A stretch of 5,030 nt of DNA from an archaeon (GTDB lineage Archaea > Asgardarchaeota > Hermodarchaeia > Hermodarchaeales > Hermodarchaeaceae): NCBI GenBank assembly GCA_016550425.1, contig JABXGS010000049.1, positions 1 to 5,030 on the forward strand, given 5' to 3'. Numbering within the stretch: the first letter of the stretch is position 1; every line of letters starts with the position of its first letter. The position numbers and the translations under genes are program-made. Positions 1 through 4,349 of the stretch are shown piece by piece. Below the pieces are notes generated by a model. It ran no database searches and was not told the DNA's origin. It worked only from the letters and a program-made list of their open reading frames with translations.

Positions 1-102
1 ACCATAAAAACCGTCGCCATAGAGTTTGGATCCCTCTTCAGGATTCCAGATTACGACTTTGTTCTCTACAATTTGGGCGGAAATTCGTTTAACTGGTGGC
101 AT
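1..102 (-). CDS. endA: tRNA-splicing endonuclease EndA, N-terminal fragment (cut by window edge)
   Basis: Only the first 34 codons lie in the window. The frame opens at ATG (102-100), has an in-frame TGA three codons upstream that rules out a longer start, and is still open at base 1. The peptide begins MPPVKRISAQIV and continues with KVVIWNPEEGSKLYGDGFYG. This fits the N-terminal domain of archaeal tRNA-intron endonucleases: a short beta-rich segment, then an 'x-LY-x-x-G-x-YG' signature. The family cuts bulge-helix-bulge introns out of pre-tRNAs; the catalytic Tyr-His-Lys triad is in the C-terminal domain, outside this window. The gene follows the DUF47 gene on the same strand after 58 bases that hold a TATA-like element, so it may have its own promoter. 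No strong SD is seen. The call rests on a short stretch, but the motif is characteristic. Confidence 0.72.
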   Translation of the reverse strand, partial: MPPVKRISAQIVENKVVIWNPEEGSKLYGDGFYG

Positions 103-147
103 TTCAACTCACATGGATACAGCTGTGTGTATTCAGTAGTGACGCAG

Positions 148-155
148 TTTAAAAG
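148..155 (-). promoter_or_regulatory. TATA-like box upstream of endA
   Basis: On the minus strand this reads CTTTTAAA, just beyond the DUF47 stop codon. It lies about 46 bases upstream of the endA ATG. An archaeal start site about 25 bases downstream would give a leader of about 24 bases. The T-run could equally help end transcription of the DUF47 gene. Seen by eye only. Confidence 0.33.
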
Positions 156-160
156 AGGTA

Positions 161-814
161 CTATGGCACACGGGCAATCGCAATAATTCGCACTGCATCG
201 GCTGCATCTTCAGCCGCATCGGCGATTTCTTCAAGGTGCTGCCCCAAATCCTTCAGTCGGAGTAGCACCGTAATTTCAATGTTCGAACTGTAGAGAAATT
301 GAGTGAATTTTCGGTGAGCTGAATCAGCTTCTCGTTCGGCTAAGTCGACCTGCATGGCAAATTCGACGGCTTTGTCAGAATTTTGTTCTAAGAACATAAT
401 CGCCTGACGCATCTTGTACACGGCATCCGAGAGGGCATCAAGCATGGCTTTGAAATGTTTCTGTGTTTTTTCATCTGGTTGAAATTTTTCTAATCCTGTC
501 AGGTCCCATGCAGAAGCTTCGCAAAGATCAGCAATATCATCGGTCCGCATTACAAGACGGAAATAATCACTTCGGCGAAGCATAGTTTCAGAAATTGATA
601 ATTCGTCGAGTAGTGTTCGCTTGACGGTATCGGCTTTTCTTTCAAGTTTAGCTAACTTATTGAAGTGTTCTCGGTGGACCTTCGTCCGTCCGTCCATCCA
701 ATCCTCAATCATTACTCGAAGGGCTTTTGCAGCCTGCAGCACAATTCCTGCATGGTCTTGAGCAATAGCAATCGCTTTGTATTCAGCGCGATTTCCTGAA
801 GTTTCTAATGTCAA
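161..814 (-). CDS. DUF47 / PhoU-like phosphate-associated protein
   Basis: This is an all-helical PhoU-type protein of the DUF47 (PhoU_div) family, 217 residues from the chosen start, a usual length for the family. Repeated acidic E/D-x-x-x-D motifs characteristic of PhoU metal clusters are visible in this numbering: ERKAD (about 58-62), RTDDIAD (90-96), EREAD (160-164) and the C-terminal EEIADAAEDAADAVRII (195-211). Family members are cytosolic and usually sit beside Pit-type phosphate transporters, where they are thought to modulate phosphate uptake. Here the partner upstream is uppP. Start choice: the frame runs back to a GTG at 952, but that would overlap the 3' end of uppP by 79 bases and add 46 residues unlike the family. 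The TTG at 814 has an SD-like AGAGGTCA six bases upstream. GTG 847 (228 residues) is the alternative. It stops at TAG 161 and has no membrane segment. The family call is firm; the biological role is inferred. Confidence 0.85.
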   Translation of the reverse strand: MTLETSGNRAEYKAIAIAQDHAGIVLQAAKALRVMIEDWMDGRTKVHREHFNKLAKLERKADTVKRTLLDELSISETMLRRSDYFRLVMRTDDIADLCEASAWDLTGLEKFQPDEKTQKHFKAMLDALSDAVYKMRQAIMFLEQNSDKAVEFAMQVDLAEREADSAHRKFTQFLYSSNIEITVLLRLKDLGQHLEEIADAAEDAADAVRIIAIARVP

Positions 815-820
815 TTTAGC

Positions 821-828
821 TGACCTCT
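821..828 (-). promoter_or_regulatory. Ribosome binding site that decides the DUF47 TTG start
   Basis: The minus strand reads AGAGGTCA, then six bases (GCTAAA), then TTG at 814-812. GAGGT matches the core of the archaeal SD consensus at ideal spacing. It is the best ribosome site in front of any candidate start of this gene, and it lies in the 59-base gap after the uppP stop. Confidence 0.6.
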
Positions 829-873
829 GAGCGAGGGTCAGCGCCACCCATATTAAAGCATATCGCCTCAACT

Positions 874-1716
874 TCAGGGAATTCCAATGATAAGACTCGG
901 AATAGTGAGTATAACGATCAACACACCTAACCCAAGAGTAAAGATCCACCACGGAACTCGGATGGCATAATAACGTAACAAAGCAAGTGTCAGTAAACCG
1001 ACAAGGAAAGCCACCGCCATTAAGCCCAGCAGAATTGAAAGAGGCACAATAAACAGGGCACCTTCAATGATAAAATCCAACGCAACCACGCCAAAGGTCG
1101 CTGGTACACTCAGAATAAAACTCAATTTAAGCGCTTCTTCTCTGTCAATACCACGGATGAGAAGCCAAGTCAATGTCATGGCAGACCGGCTGATCCCGGG
1201 AAGAACTGCAATCCCCTGAAGCAATCCAATAACAAAAGCCTCGCGGAGAGAAATATCTGATAACGTTCGGTCACCTTTTGCTCCTCGTTGAAAATACAAC
1301 ACAACGCCGGTCACTATGAGAAGAATTCCAATCAGTAGAGTTACAAAACTACCCATCAGATAAGTAACCCAACTTTTCAAAAAGAAATAGAGCGGCAACG
1401 CTACACAGATCGTTCCCACTGTTCCCACAACCACAAATACAAACAGTGGTCCCAAGAGTTTCCCAGAACTAGTCTCTGATGCTTCATCCTTAGGTGGGTG
1501 TATTCGCTGATATAGAGGACCAAAGATTGCTCGATGATAGAACGCAATAACGGTGAATGCTGTACCAAAATGCAACCAAAATACGAGGGATAACACAAAA
1601 GCGGAATCAAAATAGAAAACATTCACTCCAACTAATAATATCTGCCCTTCACTACTCACCGGTAGATACTCAAGCAATCCTTGCATTAAGGCTAAAATCA
1701 AAAGCGGAATAATCAT
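874..1716 (-). CDS. uppP: Polyprenyl (undecaprenyl)-diphosphate phosphatase, UppP/BacA family
   Basis: An integral membrane enzyme that removes one phosphate from polyprenyl diphosphate, so the lipid carrier can be reused for glycan and cell-envelope synthesis. It is 280 residues from ATG 1716 and strongly hydrophobic, with about six to eight membrane or re-entrant segments. Both family signatures are present. The first, (E/Q)xxxE, appears as QGLLEYLPVSSEGQ (residues about 12-25). The second, PGxSRSxxT, appears as PGISRSAMT (about 173-181) and includes the key arginine. RGIDREEALKLSFILSVPA follows, as expected. The bacterial SSxGH histidine (E. coli H30) is Gln here, a form I recall as common in archaeal relatives. 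A polar cytosolic-type loop (QRIHPPKDEASETSSGK) lies near residues 70-86. Start choice: the frame also opens at GTG 1728, but ATG 1716 has GTGAT seven bases upstream and begins at the usual distance before the first motif. It heads the unit containing the DUF47 gene and is divergent from the regulator. Confidence 0.9.
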   Translation of the reverse strand: MIIPLLILALMQGLLEYLPVSSEGQILLVGVNVFYFDSAFVLSLVFWLHFGTAFTVIAFYHRAIFGPLYQRIHPPKDEASETSSGKLLGPLFVFVVVGTVGTICVALPLYFFLKSWVTYLMGSFVTLLIGILLIVTGVVLYFQRGAKGDRTLSDISLREAFVIGLLQGIAVLPGISRSAMTLTWLLIRGIDREEALKLSFILSVPATFGVVALDFIIEGALFIVPLSILLGLMAVAFLVGLLTLALLRYYAIRVPWWIFTLGLGVLIVILTIPSLIIGIP

Positions 1717-1731
1717 GATAGAAATCACTCG
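1715..1731. promoter_or_regulatory. Candidate operator, copy 1 (uppP side)
   Basis: The + strand reads ATGATAGAAATCACTCG. It matches the copy at 1873-1889 at 16 of 17 positions. The core TGAT-AGAA-ATCA is a dyad with 4-base arms around 1721.5. It covers the uppP SD (GTGAT on the minus strand) and touches the ATG at 1716, so a bound protein could block uppP expression. Being symmetric, it can be read the same way by a dimer from either strand. The regulatory role is inferred. Confidence 0.4.
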
Positions 1732-1759
1732 GAATGGTTTCGTTCATATCAGCTTTTCC

Positions 1760-1765
1760 TTTTAA
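1760..1765 (-). promoter_or_regulatory. TATA-like box for uppP
   Basis: The minus strand reads TTAAAA within CTTAAAAGG, preceded by another A/T-rich run (AAATAA, 1769-1774). A start about 25 bases downstream would fall near 1737, giving a leader of about 20 bases to ATG 1716. It mirrors the CTTAAAA in front of the divergent regulator. No BRE was verified. Confidence 0.35.
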
Positions 1766-1859
1766 GACTTATTTGAAATGGCGCCAATCAGAAATTCCTA
1801 GCACTCATTTGACAAAAACGAAAATGCCTGCTTACTGCTTTTTCTTGATGGGGAATTGC

Positions 1860-1865
1860 TTAAAA
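1860..1865 (+). promoter_or_regulatory. TATA-like box for the winged-helix gene
   Basis: TTAAAA lies within CTTAAAACC. A start about 25 bases downstream would fall near 1888, after the ATG at 1873 and just before the GAGGG ribosome site. This placement supports ATG 1900 as the true start and puts the candidate operator (1873-1889) between the TATA box and the start site, a classic repression position. Confidence 0.4.
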
Positions 1866-1872
1866 CCTACCG

Positions 1873-1889
1873 ATGATAGAAATCATTCG
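1873..1889. promoter_or_regulatory. Candidate operator, copy 2 (regulator side)
   Basis: The + strand reads ATGATAGAAATCATTCG. ATGAT-AGAA-ATCAT is a perfect dyad with 5-base arms centred at 1879.5. It differs by one base from the copy at 1715-1731, and the two centres are 158 bp apart. It starts on an in-frame ATG of the regulator frame, which I take to be untranslated leader. The likely binder is the adjacent winged-helix protein, but this is inference. Confidence 0.45.
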
Positions 1890-1893
1890 AGGG
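1889..1893 (+). promoter_or_regulatory. Ribosome binding site that decides the regulator start
   Basis: GAGGG stands six bases (TTCACC) before ATG 1900. The earlier in-frame ATG at 1873 has only AAAACCTACCG in front of it, with no SD character. This favours the 115-residue product over the 124-residue one. Confidence 0.5.
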
Positions 1894-1899
1894 TTCACC

Positions 1900-2247
1900 A
1901 TGGAACCTGAACACTCCCCACAACCGGCCCAGAGTCAGAAACTCTCTCTCCTACAGCAAATGACAGAAAAAGACGCTGTAAAACGCGAGATCTTACGCTG
2001 CCTTAGTGATGGTCTTTGGCATACCACCTCCGAACTTGCACGCTTCGCCAAAAAGGCAAATCCCGTGATGGGTCTAGTCACTGTAGGTACAATTCTGACT
2101 CGCATGCAACAACAAATGGGCGAACACTTTCTTGAAAAAATGATTCAGCAAGCGGATGAAGGAGTATCATCTTGGCGAATCGGTGTCGAATGGCTAGATG
2201 TTGTTAAACAGCTTTTGAAACAACCTTCACCGCCTGTTTCAAACTAA
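1900..2247 (+). CDS. Small probable winged-helix DNA-binding regulator
   Basis: The product has 115 residues from ATG 1900, or 124 if it starts at ATG 1873. It opens with a polar, proline/glutamine-rich tail (EPEHSPQPAQSQ). A compact domain follows with a winged-helix look: helix AVKREILRCLSDGLWH (about 26-41), a second helix TSELARFAKK (about 43-52), a long helix around LVTVGTILTRMQQQM (about 59-73) as the likely recognition helix, and a short beta hairpin or wing near VSSWRIGVEW (about 89-98). It ends with a helix (LDVVKQLLK) and a polar tail. I cannot place it in a named family such as ArsR, PadR or MarR. It has no membrane segment and no cysteine-rich metal site. It is divergent from uppP, with a candidate operator at each start, which suggests an autoregulating transcription factor. 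The gene call is solid; the DNA-binding role is an inference from the apparent fold. Confidence 0.62.
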   Translation: MEPEHSPQPAQSQKLSLLQQMTEKDAVKREILRCLSDGLWHTTSELARFAKKANPVMGLVTVGTILTRMQQQMGEHFLEKMIQQADEGVSSWRIGVEWLDVVKQLLKQPSPPVSN

Positions 2248-2305
2248 AATCATGTTATCTGGTAGGTTATTCCCTGTTAGGCTGCTTTTTCAATGGAAAT
2301 AAGGG

Positions 2306-2341
2306 CTTTAATACAGCTTTTATAAGGATTAGGCTTTTTAT
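2306..2341 (+). promoter_or_regulatory. Histone promoter region with three TATA-like boxes
   Basis: Three similar A/T boxes follow one another: CTTTAATA (2306-2313), CTTTTATA (2317-2324, within TTTTATAA) and CTTTTTAT (2334-2341). A weaker CTTTTTCA lies at 2285-2292. The second is the closest to an archaeal TATA consensus and would place the start near 2348, with a leader of about 55 bases. The third would give about 40. Which one is used cannot be read from sequence. The rest of the 156-base gap after the regulator holds no supported gene; its T-run at 2286-2290 could end the regulator transcript. Confidence 0.45.
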
Positions 2342-2403
2342 CGGTGTAAAACTTAAGTAGGAGCAACAAGAACGGTTATTTTAGCTAAATGCCGGTGTTA
2401 CAA

Positions 2404-2643
2404 ATGCCTCGAGAAAAAACCACACGAATCATCCCCTTGGCTCCTATTGACCGGTTAATCCGAAAGGCTGGAGCCGAACGTGTCAGTGAACACGCAGCAA
2501 CAGAACTCGGAGAAGTCCTTGAAGAACTAGGGATTGAAGTCGCCACTATCGCCAAAGAACTCTCCGAGTTTGCAGGACGAAAGACCGTCACTCGGAAAGA
2601 TGTGAAGCTAGCCTATAAACAATGGAAAAAGACTAGGCGATAA
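2404..2643 (+). CDS. Archaeal histone (HMf-type)
   Basis: A single histone fold of 79 residues from ATG 2404, or 84 from ATG 2389. It forms dimers that wrap and compact DNA in the archaeal chromosome. The core matches HMfB closely: LAPIDRLIRKAGAERVS (helix 1 and loop 1 with the DNA-contacting arginines), a long central helix through AATELGEVLEELGIEVATIAKEL, GRKTV (the loop-2 R-K-T) and DVKLAYKQW (helix 3). The HMfB stacking glycine (G16) is kept. The HMfB interface residue H49 is Phe here (in EFAGRKT), while its partner D59 and L46 are kept. Ends are slightly extended and basic: MPREKTTRII before the fold and KKTRR after it. Start choice: GGTG lies six bases before ATG 2404, whereas ATG 2389 has no SD. 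If transcripts were leaderless or SD-independent, 2389 would be possible. It has its own promoter region. Confidence 0.95.
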   Translation: MPREKTTRIIPLAPIDRLIRKAGAERVSEHAATELGEVLEELGIEVATIAKELSEFAGRKTVTRKDVKLAYKQWKKTRR

Positions 2644-2673
2644 ATCCTCTTTGACAACGAACAATCTTAAGAC

Positions 2674-2680
2674 TTTAAAT
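2674..2680 (+). promoter_or_regulatory. TATA-like box for the aminotransferase
   Basis: TTTAAAT lies within GACTTTAAATGG, in the gap after the histone stop. A start about 25 bases downstream (near 2703) gives a leader of about 30 bases to ATG 2733. This suggests transcription separate from the histone gene, although read-through is possible. Confidence 0.45.
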
Positions 2681-2720
2681 GGGGTCCAATGCACTGTCCT
2701 AGTCAATGCCCTCAGTTTCC

Positions 2721-2727
2721 TAGGTGA
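2721..2727 (+). promoter_or_regulatory. Ribosome binding site that decides the aminotransferase start
   Basis: TAGGTGA, a close match to the archaeal SD, stands five bases before ATG 2733. The frame also opens at a GTG (2724) that lies inside this SD and has none of its own. ATG 2733 is therefore the start, and the protein begins MPKKPISRN. Confidence 0.7.
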
Positions 2728-2732
2728 AGTGC

Positions 2733-3950
2733 ATGCCCAAGAAACCGATTTCTCGTAATCTTATCACGAATCGAACAAAAACCATCCAATATGCAATCCG
2801 CGATGTTGTTGTAACTGCAAAACAGCTGGAAGCTACTGGAAAGCAAATCACCTATCTCAATATCGGGGATCCGATTGTCTATGATTTCGAAACCCCTCCA
2901 TTCCTAATAGACGCCTTTTGTAAAGCAGCCAAAGAAGGACATAATGGCTATTCGCCATCACCTGGAATCTCCGATTTTCGTGAAGCTGTCGTTGAGAAAG
3001 AACAACGAATCAACCAGGTCTCTCTCACGGCAACCGACGTGATAGCAACAGCTGGAATTTCAGAGGGCATCCAAATGGTAATGGCGGCTTTGGTTCACCC
3101 CGGATCTGAAGTATTAGTACCTGGACCCACGTATCCTCCCTATCTGGCGTTTGTCCGATTCTTTGATGGAACAGCTCTTACGTATCGCTGTATCGAAGAA
3201 GAGGGCTGGCAACCTGATATCGATGATATTCGCGCCAAGATTACAAACAAGACGGCAGCCATTGTTCTCATCAATCCTAACAACCCCACAGGGTCCGTAT
3301 ATTCCGAGAAGACTGTCAAATCATTTATTGACCTAGCTGGAGAATATGGCTTACCTTTAATTTCAGATGAAGTCTATGATCGGCTCATTTATGATCAAGC
3401 ACCCAAAAGTACTGCTGCTTTAGCCAAGGATGTTCCTGTCATCGGCTTCAATGGCTTATCAAAAGTCTACCTTGTTCCCGGTTGGCGGATTGGGTATATG
3501 TACTTCCATCACCCCAATCACGACCTCGAAGATTTGAAAGAACATATCCTCAAGCAAGCACGTATTCGAATATGCACAAACGCTCCTGCTCAATATGCCG
3601 CCGCTTCTGCTCTCCGAGAAGGCGATGGTTATCTCAATGATGTCGTCGCCCGTCTCCGCCAACGTCGTGACCTAGTATTTAAACGGTTGAACGAAATCAA
3701 AGGCATTTCGACATCAAAACCTGAAGGTGCGTTCTACATCTTTCCAAAAATCGACCTTGAACCGCGATGGCATACAGATGAGGCGTTTGTCATGGACCTA
3801 CTTCATCAGACGGGAGTCCTTGTCGTCCATGGATCGGGATTTGATCCAGTATATGGCGCGAACCATTTCCGATTGGTTTTCCTTGCCCCGACCACAATTC
3901 TCAACGCTGCTTTGGATTCTGTCCAAACGTTCATGGAAAAGCGGTCCTAG
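2733..3950 (+). CDS. Alanine/aspartate-type aminotransferase, PLP-dependent class I
   Basis: A soluble fold-type I aminotransferase of 405 residues, full length for the family. It most resembles archaeal alanine aminotransferase (Pyrococcus AlaAT), which exchanges the amino group between alanine and 2-oxoglutarate to link pyruvate with glutamate. Landmarks in this numbering: YAIRDVVVTAKQLE (about 20-33), LNIGDP (42-47), the substrate-side VPGPTYPPY (129-137), EEEGWQPDIDDIR (155-167), NPNNPTG (181-187), ISDEVYD with the PLP-ring Asp and Tyr (about 210-216), SK with the PLP Schiff-base lysine at about 244, PGWRIGYMYF (about 249-258) and the carboxylate-binding arginine in HFRLVF (about 380). 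All key residues are present. Substrate choice between alanine, aspartate and others cannot be fixed from sequence; likeness to the AlaAT branch favours alanine. It follows the histone gene after 89 bases with its own TATA-like box and SD. Confidence 0.92.
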   Translation: MPKKPISRNLITNRTKTIQYAIRDVVVTAKQLEATGKQITYLNIGDPIVYDFETPPFLIDAFCKAAKEGHNGYSPSPGISDFREAVVEKEQRINQVSLTATDVIATAGISEGIQMVMAALVHPGSEVLVPGPTYPPYLAFVRFFDGTALTYRCIEEEGWQPDIDDIRAKITNKTAAIVLINPNNPTGSVYSEKTVKSFIDLAGEYGLPLISDEVYDRLIYDQAPKSTAALAKDVPVIGFNGLSKVYLVPGWRIGYMYFHHPNHDLEDLKEHILKQARIRICTNAPAQYAAASALREGDGYLNDVVARLRQRRDLVFKRLNEIKGISTSKPEGAFYIFPKIDLEPRWHTDEAFVMDLLHQTGVLVVHGSGFDPVYGANHFRLVFLAPTTILNAALDSVQTFMEKRS

Positions 3951-3958
3951 CCCATGCT

Positions 3959-3975
3959 AAGAAACAAAATATGTG
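3959..3975 (-). terminator. Possible T-rich terminator of the 98-residue gene
   Basis: Downstream of the TAG at 3989, the minus strand runs through TATTTTGTTTCTT in the 38-base gap between two convergent genes. Archaeal termination often needs only U-rich tracts, so this fits. No hairpin was seen, and no equivalent T-tract serves the + strand gene here. Confidence 0.3.
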
Positions 3976-3988
3976 AACAAGCCGTAGT

Positions 3989-4285
3989 CTACTGACTAGG
4001 TTGAACCTCAGGTCCACCCGATGTGTTTATACGCGCCTCTTGAACCATTCGACCAATAGTTCCAAACATCCGTTCTGGACTGAACATTGGCATTGATACG
4101 TTATTTTGGATCGCATTGAATATTTCATTGTGGTTCAGGTCAGTTGTTAAGGGGGTCGTGCTAATTTCAGTGGGCCCTCGAAACACCTTTACGGCCCATC
4201 GATCTCCCATGCGTCCTAGCTCAACGAGGTATGAAGTCATCGGGAGGATGTAGCGCTGTGTAATAGCTTGATATTCTTGCGACAT
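3989..4285 (-). CDS. Uncharacterised 98-residue protein
   Basis: I do not recognise this protein. It is soluble, with no signal peptide or membrane segment. It seems to begin with a helix (SQEYQAITQRYILPMTSYLV). A strand-like segment follows (RWAVKVFRGPTEISTTPL), then a mixed region with NEIFNAIQ, and an amphipathic helix SPERMFGTIGRMVQEA near residues 69-84. A flexible polar tail ends it. It is fairly rich in methionine and has no cysteine or obvious catalytic motif. The coding call rests on a clean ATG at 4285 with AGAGGCGA six bases upstream, on a TATA-like box at the right distance, and on a layout with no overlap with neighbours. It lies 64 bases downstream of the coiled-coil gene on the same strand, so the two may be co-transcribed. 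Partnership with the coiled-coil protein is a guess. Confidence 0.68.
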   Translation of the reverse strand: MSQEYQAITQRYILPMTSYLVELGRMGDRWAVKVFRGPTEISTTPLTTDLNHNEIFNAIQNNVSMPMFSPERMFGTIGRMVQEARINTSGGPEVQPSQ

Positions 4286-4291
4286 ACTTCA

Positions 4292-4299
4292 TCGCCTCT
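4292..4299 (-). promoter_or_regulatory. Ribosome binding site of the 98-residue gene
   Basis: The minus strand reads AGAGGCGA, then six bases (TGAAGT), then ATG at 4285. This is the main support that the small frame is translated. Confidence 0.55.
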
Positions 4300-4323
4300 A
4301 CTTATCGTATCAACAGATATGGG

Positions 4324-4331
4324 CTAAAAAG
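4324..4331 (-). promoter_or_regulatory. TATA-like box or T-tract before the 98-residue gene
   Basis: The minus strand reads CTTTTTAG between the coiled-coil gene stop (4350) and ATG 4285. As a TATA box it would give a start near 4302 and a leader of about 17 bases. As a T-tract it could end the coiled-coil transcript. The sequence alone does not decide between them. Confidence 0.3.
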
Positions 4332-4349
4332 GCTTTGTGACAGGTTAGT

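Noticed and set aside
1401..1622. 73-codon minus-strand frame inside uppP, and similar frames inside the aminotransferase and opposite the coiled-coil gene
   Set aside because: All lie wholly within strong coding sequence on another frame or strand and show no motif or ribosome site of their own.
895..1735. 9-base direct repeat ACTCGGAAT at 895-903 and 1727-1735, near both ends of uppP
   Set aside because: Dozens of 9-base repeats are expected by chance in 5 kb, so it is not evidence of a mobile element or site duplication.
1670..1747. 25-codon minus-strand frame (begins MNETIPSDFYH) overlapping the uppP start, with AAGGA upstream
   Set aside because: It runs out of frame with uppP and ends just inside it. 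It could be an upstream ORF, or mark an indel near the uppP start, but the uppP N-terminus is complete and the AAGGA overlaps the proposed promoter. There is no coding evidence.
1790..1858. Possible arms AATTCC / GGAATT in the divergent region
   Set aside because: Six-base arms about 55 bases apart, with an EcoRI-like core; too weak to call an operator or hairpin.
1824..1910. 28-codon plus-strand frame (begins MPAYCFFLMG) overlapping the regulator start
   Set aside because: It has no SD and would start upstream of the inferred transcription start. Short frames like this are expected by chance.
1865..2266. Inverted 8-base match AACCTACC (near 1864-1871) / GGTAGGTT (near 2260-2267) flanking the regulator gene
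   Set aside because: An 8-base match across two gaps of about 150 bases is likely by chance, and neither arm has internal symmetry.
2252..2302. 16-residue plus-strand frame after the regulator stop
   Set aside because: Too short, no SD, and it ends in the promoter region of the histone gene.
2385..2591. Minus-strand 68-codon frame opposite the histone
   Set aside because: It is a serine-rich shadow of the histone codons, with no supported start. The histone on the + strand is unmistakable.
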